Of a stretch of 64,000 nucleotides of DNA, positions 10,675-22,608 are shown one piece after another (positions within the stretch are counted from its first letter, which is position 1; each line of letters begins with the position of its first letter). The DNA comes from Ceratobasidium sp. AG-K. Lineage: Eukaryota; Basidiomycota; Agaricomycetes; Cantharellales; Ceratobasidiaceae. Made by a program: the position numbers and the translations under genes. The notes beneath the pieces were generated by a model. It saw nothing but the letters and a program-made list of their open reading frames with translations, searched no databases and was not told where the DNA came from. Location of the stretch: positions 2,604,001-2,668,000 of the forward strand of contig JAWNGF010000004.1 in assembly GCA_037039685.1 (NCBI GenBank). The letters run 5' to 3'.

Positions 10675-11056
10675 GTGAACTCAGCTGATAAAATATCCTT
10701 GTATTTGTGTTATTTGTGAATGTATGCGCCTCCCTGTTTCGGCGATTCCGTGGTCGAAGCTAAATGGTGTCGCTTCAACTACCATAACTCTGGCAGTGTT
10801 GTTTTTTCCCCATTTCTAGCCCTAGGTTGTGATAGCAAATGTAGAGCGGTTACAACACAGGTATGATATATTTCTAGTTGCGACATAAAGAATACAGCGA
10901 GGACAGCGAAACAGTGAGAGCGAGCAGCGAGGGTGATTACACAGCGGGAACGAACCAGCGAAAGTCCCGACTAACAACCCATTCCAAATCCAGAGTAAAG
11001 TACAAACCGAAAAGAGTCCTATTAGAAAACTGGAAAGTGTCCATTAAAGCAGGCGA
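10675..11056. other. Intergenic between convergent genes
   Basis: This 382-bp stretch holds the 3' ends of the convergent LigB-like and F-box-like genes. The part 10880-10990 is purine-rich with GCGA/CAGCGA repeats. No gene is seen. Confidence 0.5.
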
Positions 11057-12182
11057 TCAACGCTTGTCAACATAGGTGTACACCCCAATCGGAAACACGA
11101 CGCGCTCGAGGCTAGGCTGAGCTTCATGCCACATCTCGAGACACGAATCTTGCGCCTTGGGATCATGCAACGCGTCTGGCCACGGTACAGCAACCGGTAA
11201 TTCGACGGGTCCAGATCGACGGCGCGCGCTCATCACAGGTTGGGGCTGAATGTATGCGCGTCGAGGTGGGGGTTGGGACATTAGAACGAGCGTCTTGAGG
11301 TGTGTAAAGTGCGTGAGTGTATGTGCAAACGTGCTTAGCGCGTTCTGTTGTAGTGTTAAGCTAGTATAGGTTAGGAACAAACGGACGTACCTGATCGACG
11401 TGTCCTTGGTGAATCTCGAGTCTGAGCAGACCGATCCACGGTGCGCCGAGGCCGAGGAGTGCAAGCGCCCGAGAGACAAGGGAAAATTCTGCTTGGGGAG
11501 AGGCTACGTCGACGCCGAGTACGAGGCCCACGAGCGCTCCGGGCGGGGGTCGGGTAGGCGCTTGGCGAAACGCGTCTCCGAGTGTGATAATATCCCGAGA
11601 CTCGACGATCGTTCCAAGGGCGGATATGCGCCGTAAATGGCCGAGCCGGGTCGAGACGAGCGGGGCGAGTATGCGCATCGGAGCGGCGACGTCTCGGAGG
11701 ACCGGCAACGCGTCCGGAGCGAGGTCAGATACACCGTCACGACAGACGAGGTAGAGTTCTTGAATCCCGGGCTGGGACTCGAGGAACCGCGAGATGGGAT
11801 AAACCGGATCGGACTGGAGGACGCATACGAATCTGGACAGGTGGGACTGGACGCTCGCGAGTAGGGCGGATGTTGCAAATATGCCGAGTTGGAGGGAGAG
11901 GTCGGTCAGGTTGGTCATGTTCGTGAGGGCACGTGCGAGGTTAGGAAAGGAGCGGTGGGTGAGTTTGAGGGCGTAGGAGCGCACCAGGCGCGCGAGGGAA
12001 GGAGTGTGTGCGAGCGTGTGCAGACAAACGGCCGTGTGTTGGGTCGAGAGGTGCGGGATCGACGCGTACAGGGCGCGTGTTGCGAGGGTGTACATGCACC
12101 GTGAGACGCGTGCCATTCGTATGCGTGTGGTGTTGCTCGCGTACTCGACAATGAGCGCGAGCAACTCGACGGGCAGCGTCAT
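11057..12182 (-). CDS. F-box-like protein with leucine-rich body
   Basis: Two exons (12182-11391 and 11344-11057) split by a 46-nt GT-AG intron give 359 residues. The N-terminus (LPVELLALIVEYA, then VSRCMYTLATRALYASI) fits the F-box-like pattern common in Agaricomycetes, where it would dock to Skp1. The remainder is rich in leucine with weak repeat spacing (LTNMTNLTDLSLQLG, PGIQELYLVCR, HLKTLVLMSQ), as in proteins that present substrates through leucine-rich repeats. Partner and target are unknown. The ATG is the first in frame and begins right at the F-box. It shares a 202-bp divergent promoter with the Sel1-repeat gene at 12385. Confidence 0.65.
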
Positions 12183-12384
12183 GGTCGAATGTGTCTATCA
12201 GACCGTGCGAGAGTGTCACGTGGTCGGTCCTACTCTGTTGCCGGGTGACCCTGAATCGAGCTCAGCTACTCTTTGCCTGGTCGTCGCTGTTTTTGTCGCT
12301 CTCTTTGTGTTGTGAGTCGGGTGCTGTAGTCGGAACGTCGCTAACCAGCTGCAGTATTTCATTATAGCGACTAGTTTTTCTGTC

Positions 12385-15132
12385 ATGGCTGGACCGACTC
12401 GACGCTCTCCCTTTGACCAGGCAGACGACGGCCATCAGGTGTATTCGCCCCTCTCCAACCTCGTCCGCAAAGCTTCCCACAACCAAAAATCAGGAAAAAT
12501 CCCTACTCTGAGTTCCTTGTCGAATACCAACGGCGCCCAAGCAGACTACCGGCCGCCCAACATGCGTTCAGTGACGGCCGAACAACCGCCCCGCAAAGAA
12601 AAGGTCGTTCCCCCCAGTCTTGTCCTGCGAGGTTCGTCGCCCGAACCAGCAGGAACCCAGGGCCACCGACGCGCTCAACCGTCGTCTCCGCTCCTACACA
12701 CACGATTCCGAGCGAGCGTGGCGACGTCGATTGGCTCTGCTTCAGACCGCGACTCGCAAGAACTCCACTATCACCACCAGCCCCACTCGTCAGGCTCGGA
12801 TTACACACCTTCTCCCACGATGCACAAGCCTTTTGCGTATGTCATCGACGACACACACGCCGGCAGCCCCACATCGCAGTATTCAGTCCCCGGAAGCGCC
12901 CAGCCCCTCCAAAGCCCCAGTCTGAGCCAGCCCTTTCAATTCGACGCGCGGACAAGTGTGGCCCCGTCGGACGTTGGGAGCGTCGCCCCGCCATTCCAAT
13001 ACGACCCCCGCGTATCCAGCCTAACCACCTCGACAGACGCCCCCTTCCACTATGACGACTCGAAATCCAACACCCTCTCCTTCGCCCCGCCCAACGTTCG
13101 CTCGTCCACCCGCTCCTCGACGGCGTACAACCCTCGCGGAACCTGGCGAAGCAGCGCCGCACCCGAGCCCGACCCGTTTTCCTTCAGGGACTATGAAGCA
13201 CCCCGGGTCGAACCTCCGATCGTCGTCGTGCATTCACCGATGAGCACGATTCAGGACAACGGCGACGAAGACGTCGATGGAGATTTTTACCTCGGCGATC
13301 GGACGGGACAGGATGATGAAGACTTGGGGAGTACGTCGTACCACGACGCCTACGAGTATGTCTATGGTGCGATCGAAGCCGAGGACGAACAAGACGACCA
13401 GGCGACCGAGACGGGGCACGGACGGTACTCGCAAGCCTCGGAATACACGACCTCGAGTTATTTTGCGCCTGAACCGGAGCCGGAACCGGTCGAGGCACTC
13501 CCGGCGGCCATGTCCAAGATGAGCGTGGCGAGTTCGGGTGGGCGGGTTGCGAGTGTTGTGGCGGGTGGGGCGAGGTATAATTATTCGAGGCCTTTGCGGA
13601 GTGGTGGCGGGAGTATTAGTGGGACTAATGCGATTCAGGAGCCGCAGCCTGATACGCGAGCCCGGTCGCAGTCTGACTCGCGTGCTCAGCCACAATACGA
13701 CTCGCGTGCCCAACCTCAATACGATACGCGTGCCCAGTACGATTCGCAGGCTCAACCACAATACGACTCGCAGGTTCAACCCCAGTATGACCAGCGAGCC
13801 CAACCACACGACCCCCGAGCAGTCGTCCAACCCCTGCCCGAGTCGCAAGACTCCAAACGAAGCGCCCCAGTCCGAAAAGCTACTGGCCCGCTCATTTTCC
13901 AAAACACAGCTTCGGCCCCGGCACCAGCAGGCGACGGCGAATACCCGTACCGATACAGTCCCGGGCCGTTGTCTGCGAGCGAGGCTCACTCGACCCAGTC
14001 GAGTCCTCAAGCCGCGTACTCGCCCAGTTCTCCAATTGCGTACTCGCCCCAGTCGAGTCCCCAGACTGCGCAGGCGCCCTATCCGGCTCCGTGGCAACAG
14101 TCGCCACATTCGGCCCAGTCCCAGCTCCCGACCCCGCGTTCGCAGTACTCGACCCGATCCGAGCTCTCGTATTTGGACGACCCCGAGCCTCCAAGGTCCC
14201 AGCCGAACCAGACTCAGCCTTTGCGTCCACGGGGTCAAGCTCCAACTTTGAGCGCACAGAGCAGCCAGACTCAACTCTCGAGTCAATATACCCAATCCCA
14301 ACAATCCCAATCACCCTCGCAACCGCGTCCGCCCTCGCTCTACTCGCAATACTCATTCTACTCTCTCCCCGGCTCGACTCCCCCCGAATCACCCCGCGCC
14401 ACACCCACGGACCAGAACAAACAACTCAAACCCAAGCCATCCGGAAGCTCGCTCAACCCAAACCGGTCCAACTCGCCCTCGACGACGCCGATCAAGGCGC
14501 CCACCTCGGCCGCGCAGCATTATTTGCACCAAGGCATCAGCGCGCACGAGTCTGGTAACCTGCGCGAATCGGCGCGGTGCTTTGAGCGTTCGGCGACGGA
14601 TGGCGGAGGGTGTGGCGTCGGGATGCTCATGTGGGGCTTGAGTCTCCGCCATGGGTGGGGATGTCGTAAAGACGAACGAACGGGGTTCAGGTGGTTGCGC
14701 AAAGCTGCCGAGGCTGCCGTGTCAGATCTCGAAGGCGCACGGAGCGGCGAAGAGGCCAAGGCGGTCAGGAATGAGCTCGTGCTTGCGATTTACGAAGTTG
14801 GCCAGTGTTTTTTCCATGGGTGGGGAGTGGGACAAGACAAGACTATGGCTGTGGTGAGTCGGGTGTCGGGTGGATGACGCGTACTGATGTGTGCTGGCAG
14901 AGTTATTTCCAGGTCGCGGCGCGCTTGGGAGATTGTGATGCGCAACAAGAGTTGGCGTTTTGCTATTTGAATGGCAAGGGGTGCAAGAAGGATATGAAGG
15001 AGGCTGCGAGGTGGTATCGCGCTGCTGTGAGTCGGTTTACTGGATGTATGCGCGGGTGCTGACATTACACAGGCTGCGCAAGGCGCGAGTACGGTTGGAC
15101 TTGCATGGATTTACAAGTCCAAGTACACTTGA
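12385..15132 (+). CDS. Sel1-repeat protein of the Dsf2/Nif1 type
   Basis: Exons 12385-14853, 14901-15026 and 15073-15132 give 884 residues. The first 700 are low-complexity, rich in Ser, Pro, Gln and Tyr, with a tandem Y-D-x-x-A-Q-P-Q repeat encoded at about 13663-13815. The last 180 hold Sel1/TPR-like repeats: HYLHQGISAHESGNL, then GGCGVGMLMWGLSLRHGWGC, GQCFFHGWGVGQDK, ELAFCYLNGKGCKKD, and AAQGASTVGLAWIYKSKYT at the C-terminus. This arrangement and the GVGMLMWGL motif match fungal Dsf2 and S. pombe Nif1 (mitosis inhibitor) relatives. Sel1 repeats usually act as protein scaffolds. A role in cell-cycle or polarity signalling is inferred from those relatives only. Confidence 0.75.
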
Positions 15133-15985
15133 TTCTTTCATATTTCCTTTATTTTGGTGGACTATTGGATTGCGGATAACCTACTCGCCTCAATATTTTT
15201 GAATCCTCGTCATTGAATACCCCATTCGTTCATACATTCGCGTATATTACACACGTATTGTCCTACGTGCCGGTTTCGTACTGCTGGCGGACTTTTTTTC
15301 GATACCGTACCACTCGTTGAGCATAGTCGTTTCATTGCATCCCGGGCATATGTACATCTCAATCGCATTTCGTCCACCCCTGTTTCAACGTTTACCTCGG
15401 GCGTGACTCGAACTGGTGTGACCGGGATTAGAGTCGAGGAGCAAATAGAATCAATTGCATAGTTTTTCCGATTACAACCGTCGGGTTCCAACCGCACGTC
15501 GAGCTTCCCAATCGCGAGCCGCTAAGTTTCTCCTATTGCGGGCGATTGGAATTTCTCAACGTGGTCGTCATCTGAGTCTATAGTAGGATCGGCTAGCTGT
15601 GGGGGGAATCTGATGAAATGAGAGCGATTCATTGTACGGCTCGCTTACCGTAGATCGATGAGGTCCCGGCTCGTCTACCGCTGCGGCTACCGATCCGTAC
15701 TGCCGTGCGACACCCGCGGATCACTTTTATTATCCGGGGGTATTTTTTGTGGATTTATCTAGGCGATTGGCAATGGCTCCACTCCCGGTGGAGTCCCGAC
15801 GCGGTCACGTGTAATGCCGGGTCGGTGACGGGTCGGCAGCGTGATTGCAGTCTCGGGATTGGCGCGATTGACATCTGCCGATCGCGAGTAAGACGGGACA
15901 GGCACTAACCCGAAACGTTTGACGTGCTAGGCGCTGTTTGGGGTTATGAACGGCGATTATTTAGCGTATTTGCTTGTTCCCGACT
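15133..15985. other. Intergenic, 0.85 kb
   Basis: No supported gene. The stretch contains the 3' flank of the Sel1-repeat gene and the promoter side of the gene at 15986. Short open frames here are not conserved-looking. Confidence 0.45.
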
Positions 15986-17598
15986 ATGCCAGACGCGCCA
16001 CTAGCGTGTGCCTCTGACAAGGCTCGTCTGTTGATAGTGCGTTTGAACTGATTGATGGATGTGTGCTGATTGCGCCTAGGCCCTCGTCACTGCAAAGTAT
16101 GTTCCCGACGACTATACTCCTCTCGGTGCGTTGCTTGTTTTGTCGACGTGGGCGGGTGTGCTCATGGCGTAGAGTATGTGCTCAAACTTCGGGGAGCGAT
16201 TATGGGTGGCGTGCATCTCACGAATGAGAACCAATTGGTTGGGCGTATCGAGCTGCTTGAAGAGAGGTTGCGTATCGCGCTGGCGAGCGAGGCGCGGGCG
16301 AAGCTAGGTGAGAGGTTGACACCAAGGCGGGCTTGGCTAATCGTTTGACAGAACTTGTGACATACCAAGCGCAACACCAACCGACTGTGGCACCAGGAAC
16401 AGAGCGCGAGAAGCGATCCGCTCCAGGCTCGCCTTCCAAAAAGTACCCAAAAAAGAAGAAGAAACAGTCCTACGCACTAAAGGCATCGAATGAACAACTC
16501 GATTTGGCGGTACAGCGGGTCCGGAAAGGTATGTGGCGCCGCCCTGGCGGCGGCACACATTAACCTTGTCTTAGCCTTTGATCTCGGATCGCACTTGGAA
16601 AGTATAGGTCTAGTTTCTTCGCTTTTAAGGCTTAGAAGACAAACCCAAATTGTAAGTAGATAAATTGCATCCAGTTGCCCGCGCCCATTATTTGTTAGAA
16701 CGAATCAATACAATCGATCAACATGAACCGCTTCTGGAGCGCTGTTTGGTTGATGCCGGCGCCCATATCCGCCATGTATGCGCAAATCCGACAAGTTTAT
16801 CTTCGCTGGATGGTCTAGATGCTCTTCAGATTGTGTTGCCACAGCTTCTGGTTATTACCACACAGTTGTGTGATAATCCAGGTACGAGTTATCGCATATT
16901 CCATATTGGGACACACGCCGACGGCCCGAGCAGACCTCACCACCACTATCACTACGGTCGCACAGTGCATCATTCGATCATTACACCCGATAACAGCGGG
17001 GCTCCTCACTCCCGCAGTCCAAGCAACATCTCCAACACGAACTCGACGGGGGAGGATCAAAACTGGGGCGCGGGCCGCCCGGGAAGTTGAAGAAGCCTCT
17101 GGGTCATATACTTCTGGCAACCAGCTGGTCGATGTCCGGCCCGGACTGCTTGCCATCTTATCCATGCTAGTACGCGTTCTCTCTGGATCCATGCCCGTGT
17201 TAGTTCTCTCTGGGTCACTACCCCGCGTAGGCGGAATATTCGCGCTTTTACCTGTCGCGTGCCGGACGGTCCGTGACCTCGTTACGGCTCCGTATGGTCA
17301 GACGCGCGCTGAGAGAATAGCAGCAATGGCTGTGTCGGATTCCGTGTGGTACTTGTGCAGCGCTTGTCACGCTCTACTCGAAGGCGCAGATAGAAGGAAC
17401 GAGCAGGCGTATGCAGAGTGCGCGGACATACTTGTCGAGGCGCTCCGCGAAGAGCGTGGCGCTCAGAACACAGGTGCGCACACAGACACCGACAAAGGTG
17501 GTAGAGCGCGCCAAGGCACTGCATCTCGAGCGCCGATGACCAACGCGGTTCACAGCATGGTCAGCGCCGTACTTGAACGGATCATAATTGGCTTCTAA
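15986..17598 (+). CDS. Unrecognised multi-exon protein with coiled coil and basic patch
   Basis: I do not recognise the family. Five N-terminal exons join cleanly in phase: 15986-16036, 16080-16125, 16173-16307, 16352-16528 and 16575-16651. They encode a predicted coiled coil (LVGRIELLEERLRIAL...) and a lysine-rich patch (KKYPKKKKK) that could be a nuclear signal. After the next intron (16652-16698) the phase-0 frame hits a stop at 16818. The frame one base on reads well (HEPLLERCLVDAG...LDALQI) and can be spliced through 16830-16878 into the long frame that ends at 17598 (LLAILS...VWYLCSACHALLEG...). Either one base is missing near 16650-16700 or the middle exons differ from my model. The C-terminal third has long hydrophobic runs. 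Function unknown. Confidence 0.5.
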
Positions 17599-20500
17599 TG
17601 CATGATAAGCTCCCGCAAATCGCCTATGTTCACACCAAATGTTCACACCAATCATGTTGAATACGTACATAGTAATGTTAATGCCCCCGAGCTATTTGTA
17701 TATCCCCAAAAAGGAATGTGCCCTTCCCATAGATTTATCTTTCAGAACTTGTTCGGCCTTCACTTAAGCGAGTGCTGTGCTCGAGGCTTTGATTCTGAGC
17801 CGGCGGCTCTGTCCAGTCTGGGAAGCCAGTCTACGATCCTATACCTTTGTCAATCGAGTGTACGTACAACGCACACGGATGATCTACCACACAATGAAAT
17901 AATTTGGCGCAATTTTGATTATTTAAATGATTTTTTGGGCGTTACAAGCATGTGTACAGAATTTCAGACAAAGAAGTCTGGGGCCGACGACTAATAATCA
18001 ACACGCTGCGCCAACTATCAGTTTCATCGACCAAATTAGGAGAGCCGTGGTGAAGTACAGGGGGTGTGCGCCGTCGGTGGTGAGACAAGGGAATAAAGGT
18101 TCAACGCTAACCAAACTAGCGTGGAGGGTGCAGTCGCCTCGTATAGCTTGACTCCACCCCTAGCAAAGATACAAGGAACCGTCTATCCCTGTCCGTTGAT
18201 CAACATTGGCCGCCAGCGGTATCGGGCACCCTAGAATCTAAAGCTTGTTGGTATGAGCGGCAAGGCAATCATAATGCGGCAATCATGGTGAATAGCCGAA
18301 TCATTCAGGGATGGGACCGTCGGGGAATCTCGAGTGTCATGCGCCATATGGCCCTTGGCTTGTACTCCCAGGCGTGCTTACATTTGGCGGGAGCGGGATA
18401 CCGACCACGGCGTAGACTCGTAAGCCGGCTAGATAGGTGTCTTGGCGAGACAGCCGTCGGTTGAATGGTGTGAGAATACCGCGGCTGGCCATCTAGGAAC
18501 CAACTGTCTGAATTAATTTAGGCATGTACAATGTCGCCCGTAACGTCCATACAAGCGTTCGGCTAGTCAAGACGGTTTCTCTAGTTTCTGAACCACCGGC
18601 GTGATGTGACATGGGTACGGCGACAGAGACGAGTTGGAACGGTGGGCAGAGATCGGTCGTCGAGCTTGATAGCTCTACGATAACACGTTGTTGAACACTA
18701 GGGTTATTCACCATTTGGATTACTGACGTGGTGCACTATGCAACGTGTTGTTGGCGACGCTGGAAGACGAGCAGACAACAAAGCACAGCGACTGGACGCA
18801 CAAGGTGACTCGGGCGGCCCGGTTATGACGCGTGATCCAGCAAGCCACCGAGTATAGGCAGCTGAGGTACCCCGCAGGGCAAGAATACGTAGACATATAG
18901 TCACTTCCTCCCCGATACGCCACCTACACGAGGCGTCGAAGGTGTGGGTGTAACGTGGTTGTGAAAGTCTGGGCGGACCGCGTAAACTATCGAGAGGCAC
19001 ACGCGTTTCTGGGGCGCTTGCTCGAGATAGGGGCGAGCCTCAGTATTTCTCCGTAGCTTTTTTGTAATGACCAGTTGGGTGATGTTCTTGAGATGCTCGC
19101 TGCCGGTCAGTTTGACCGTGACAGGAGAGGCCGGTTCTGGCAAGTGGTGCTTACGCGTGACCCGCATCGGGAAGCTTTTGAAACTCGCGACCAAGCCACT
19201 GTTTCATGAGACGGTGACGGCTGGACCTTATGACAATAACATAGTCACTTTGGTGCCACATCTGCGGCACTCGTATTCATCAGCGTGCCACTTGCAATGA
19301 GCATTGTGCCGCCTCGCGAGCTCAGATAGGAGTAATTAGGCGACAAAAGGACCGGCGCTCCGTTTGTTCGGCGGGAAGGTGGAGCCGACCATCCGAGGAA
19401 TAAAGTTGAATAAATGCGGTTAATGCACTGACCGTTATTGGACAAGCTGGCGGTCGCGTGTAATATCAAATAGCTGGACAGGTTGCCTGTTTCTCCGGAC
19501 AGTGACAAAGTACACTGACAAGGCACGGCGCACGGTATTTGGTTAGTGCGGATGCCGGCTTATTCGTATCTTACTCGATAGGGCCGAACGCTCGAAAAAC
19601 ACTGTGAATTTGACCGCGACAGGTTGTGGCCGAGCGAGATACATCTACAGTTGCCGATAACCGACATCTCGACAGATAGGGATCAACGGAACTGTCGCGC
19701 GCTGTGCTTTTTCGCCCTCGTATTCAAACAATACGGCAGAGACGATTATTGCGGTCGTGCCGGTCAGGTATTCACAAGGCCGGTAATCAGAAGTGGCCAA
19801 CAGCCGGCCTGACTACAGTACACTAATTACGAAGCCATAAACTGCTCCCGTATTGACTGGAAAAAGCATCCACGTGGTCGAGCTCACCGACGGATAACGG
19901 CCGACGGGGCCGCGGAGGAAACCTCAACGCATGCGTGATGGAATCTTCTATATGTGGTCCATTCGGTGCAGCATGCTCGTCGTCGGTAGCTCCGGCCGCA
20001 ACGCCGCATGTCTCGACGAAATTTTATCCTTTGGTTAGGGGGAGAACGCTGGGGCTGAGGGTAATGCTGAAATGTACGGTCCACTTGACTCGGTGGGCGC
20101 TTCGGATGTGAATCTAGGATCCATCTGAGGTCGCTTCGCGCAGGTGACCTGGGGTGGCTCCTGAACGAGCGTCGGTGCGTGTCCGACGTCTTCCGAGAGA
20201 AGGTTATATCCCGAGTGCCTGACACGTCCAGTGGAGCGCAAGAAGAAGCCCGGGGAATCGTCGCTGGGGCCGGAGAAATGTAGAATATCAAGGGTGAATA
20301 ACCTACTGTAAAGGTAGAAGGTAGAATTATCATGCTTGTCCATATATCGGATAGGCATGTGAGCTCAGTTTGAGTCGCTGGCAGGAACATTAATTTCAGC
20401 TGTGGCTCGAGTTTGGGAGCGGCCATTTGGCTATGTCCAAACGAGTAGGCAGGTGGACGCCTAGGTGACCACGCGAGATGACAATATGCTGCGCGACGCA

Positions 20501-21507
20501 ACACGTTACGTGCGTCTGAAACTGACGGTGGCTTCATGTGATTTCATCTCGTCGTGGTTGCCACAACCGACGGCGGCTGTGGCGCGTCGGCTCTGGTGCT
20601 TGCCATTACCGGTAGTCGCACGCGTGGACTAATCGAGCAGCATGGTCGACTATTTCGTGATTATGTGCTCCACATGATAATCGAGGTTCGAACACAACTT
20701 GGCGGACTTCTAACTACTTCTAAATCTCATTAACGTGTTGGAGATGGAAATGATGAAGCTTGGAGCGGCCAGTCGTCGACGAGTTTAGTGGTCGTCCGAG
20801 CGTGGATACGACAGTTCTATCTCGAGACGTCTATTGGACACTCCAATTTGGAGTCGATTTACCAGCAGACGATCACCTGGGCATTGACACGAATGGAGCC
20901 CATATGCACGAAATGAAACGTGGACGGGACCTATCCCTGAGCTAAATACGGGCCGCCACATGAGTCTGGATTCACCAATTAGGCTTGCTAGATGTCGTGA
21001 GGGATATTTTAGTCTCAATTTCGAGGGACAGTCAGAATCTAGGCGAGCGTCGGCGGCGCACATGGCGACCCCGCCGCTTGGATGAACCGGGCCGCTAAGG
21101 ACACCGGAAGAATATTCGGAAATTGACCCTGGGCGCAGTTTATGCATGGAACAAGCTAGTTGCCACAGGGTTGTCGGTGTTCAACTGTGGGCCCGTCACT
21201 GGGGCAAGAGTGTATGCGCACTGGGTGGTGCGCCCCGACGAGGCGAGCGCATGCGATAAGAGGTCGGAGCCAGTGCATCGGCAATGGGAAAAGCCAGGCG
21301 TGACAGGATCCGCGGACGAAGAAGCAGGCTGCTTCCTGACGGGGTTGCGGCACGCGGTGAATCTGGATATCAAATCTACGCTAAATTCAAATCGTCTGGA
21401 AGCGGACTAGCGCCAATCGCCCGAGGTAATTTACACACTCCTTTCCGCCTATAAGCAACCCGCCTCTGCGTGCTTCCCCCCACATACTCCCCACTCCCTT
21501 CGCCACA
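17599..21507. other. Gene-poor stretch, 3.9 kb
   Basis: No gene, RNA or transposon core domain could be supported. The longest frames (up to 217 codons, minus strand around 20 kb) read as low-quality, shadow-like peptides without introns or motifs. A short direct repeat (caatcat, about 18270-18290) is present. This is the longest gene-free span in the window. Confidence 0.4.
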
Positions 21508-22608
21508 ATGTGCCTCTCCGAAGTTCTCGCCCGACATGCGCATGAGCATCCCGCCAAGGCACCTGAGCCTGCCTCGCAGCCCTCGTCTGCCTACTCTGAA
21601 TCTGAGCTCGGCGACAACGACTCGGGTGAGTACAACACAAGTGTATTATATGCTTGTCTAACATCACATTAGATGTTTCCTCCAATGCCGGTCCCACTAC
21701 CCCCGATGCCACTCAAGCATCCCCCTCCCGGCCCGCCCTGTCGTTGTTGATCACCCAGATGCGCCCCAAGTACCCGGTCAGACCCAACGAGAGGCTTGCG
21801 GTGTTGTTGCCCAAGTCGCTCTGGAAACCAGACAACATGTCCGACGAGTGCGACATCTGGACTTGTGAAACCAAGTTTAGCCTGTTCGAGCGAAGACATG
21901 TAAGTTCAATGCTATTGTTGTTGGCCCGCGCTCATATTTCCCTTTCAGCACTGCCGCAAATGTGGTGGCATCTTCTGCCAGGCCTGCTCCTCCCAGCAGA
22001 CGCTACTCCTTGACACGACCACCCTCCCCTACTTCTACCCCCCATCCGACTTGTGCTTGACCGACGGCCCACTCGGCCCCATGGTCAACTCGCGTGTATG
22101 CATCGACTGCCACGCGCTCATCTACGGTCGCCCCACCCCCTCCTCCATTGCCTCGCAATCCTCCTCGAGCGACCTTCCGGCACTCTGCAACTCTGTCAGC
22201 AGCGCCTCGTCTTCGAGTGTCCCCTTCCCCTCCCGCCCGGCACTCAGCCGCACGAGCAGCAACCTGTCCTCGGAGCGAGCTCGCCTCCGCCGCAACAGCG
22301 CGCAACAGCCACGGTCGTCGGCCTCTTCCGCCCGATCCGTAAACTTTAACTCTCATCCCGCCCACCGCCGCACCATTGTTCCCGAGCCCCCAGCGCCTTC
22401 GGATCTCGGTGTGCTCTCGACCTATCCCCTCCGCCAACCAAGCGCCCAGTGCAAGGCCAACGGTGGCGGACTCTGGCAACCACGCCGGACTCGCTACGAC
22501 TCGCGCAGCTCGTGGCGTCGGGTAGTCGAGGAGGACGACGAGTCGGAAGATGAGGGTTCTTTCCACCAGCAACAACGCCGGTTACAGAAGACCCGCACTT
22601 GGGAATGA
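21508..22608 (+). CDS. FYVE zinc-finger protein
   Basis: Three exons (21508-21625, 21673-21899, 21949-22608) give 334 residues. A FYVE-like finger spans residues about 92-165: a W-x-x-D-like start (WKPDNMSDECDIW), RRHHCRKCGGIFC with the basic patch that reads phosphatidylinositol 3-phosphate, CSSQQ, and a final RVCIDCH pair. The remaining C-terminal half is serine- and proline-rich and ends with an acidic, then basic segment. Such proteins usually sit on endosomes. No second domain is visible, so a specific role cannot be given. The gene is isolated, with gene-poor sequence on both sides. Intron 2 splits the finger exactly between RRH and HCRKCG. Confidence 0.85.

Noticed and set aside
13234..14310. 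358-codon minus-strand frame opposite the Sel1-repeat gene
   Set aside because: Arg/Leu-rich antisense shadow of a Ser/Gln/Pro-rich coding region.
16665..17090. Separate gene starting at 16665
   Set aside because: It begins at TTG inside a well-formed intron; only its middle part looks like an exon of the 15986 gene.
19884..20537. 217-codon open frame on the minus strand
   Set aside because: Arg/Ser/Pro-rich shadow-like peptide, no introns, no motif, no start context, and inconsistent with the intron density of real genes here.
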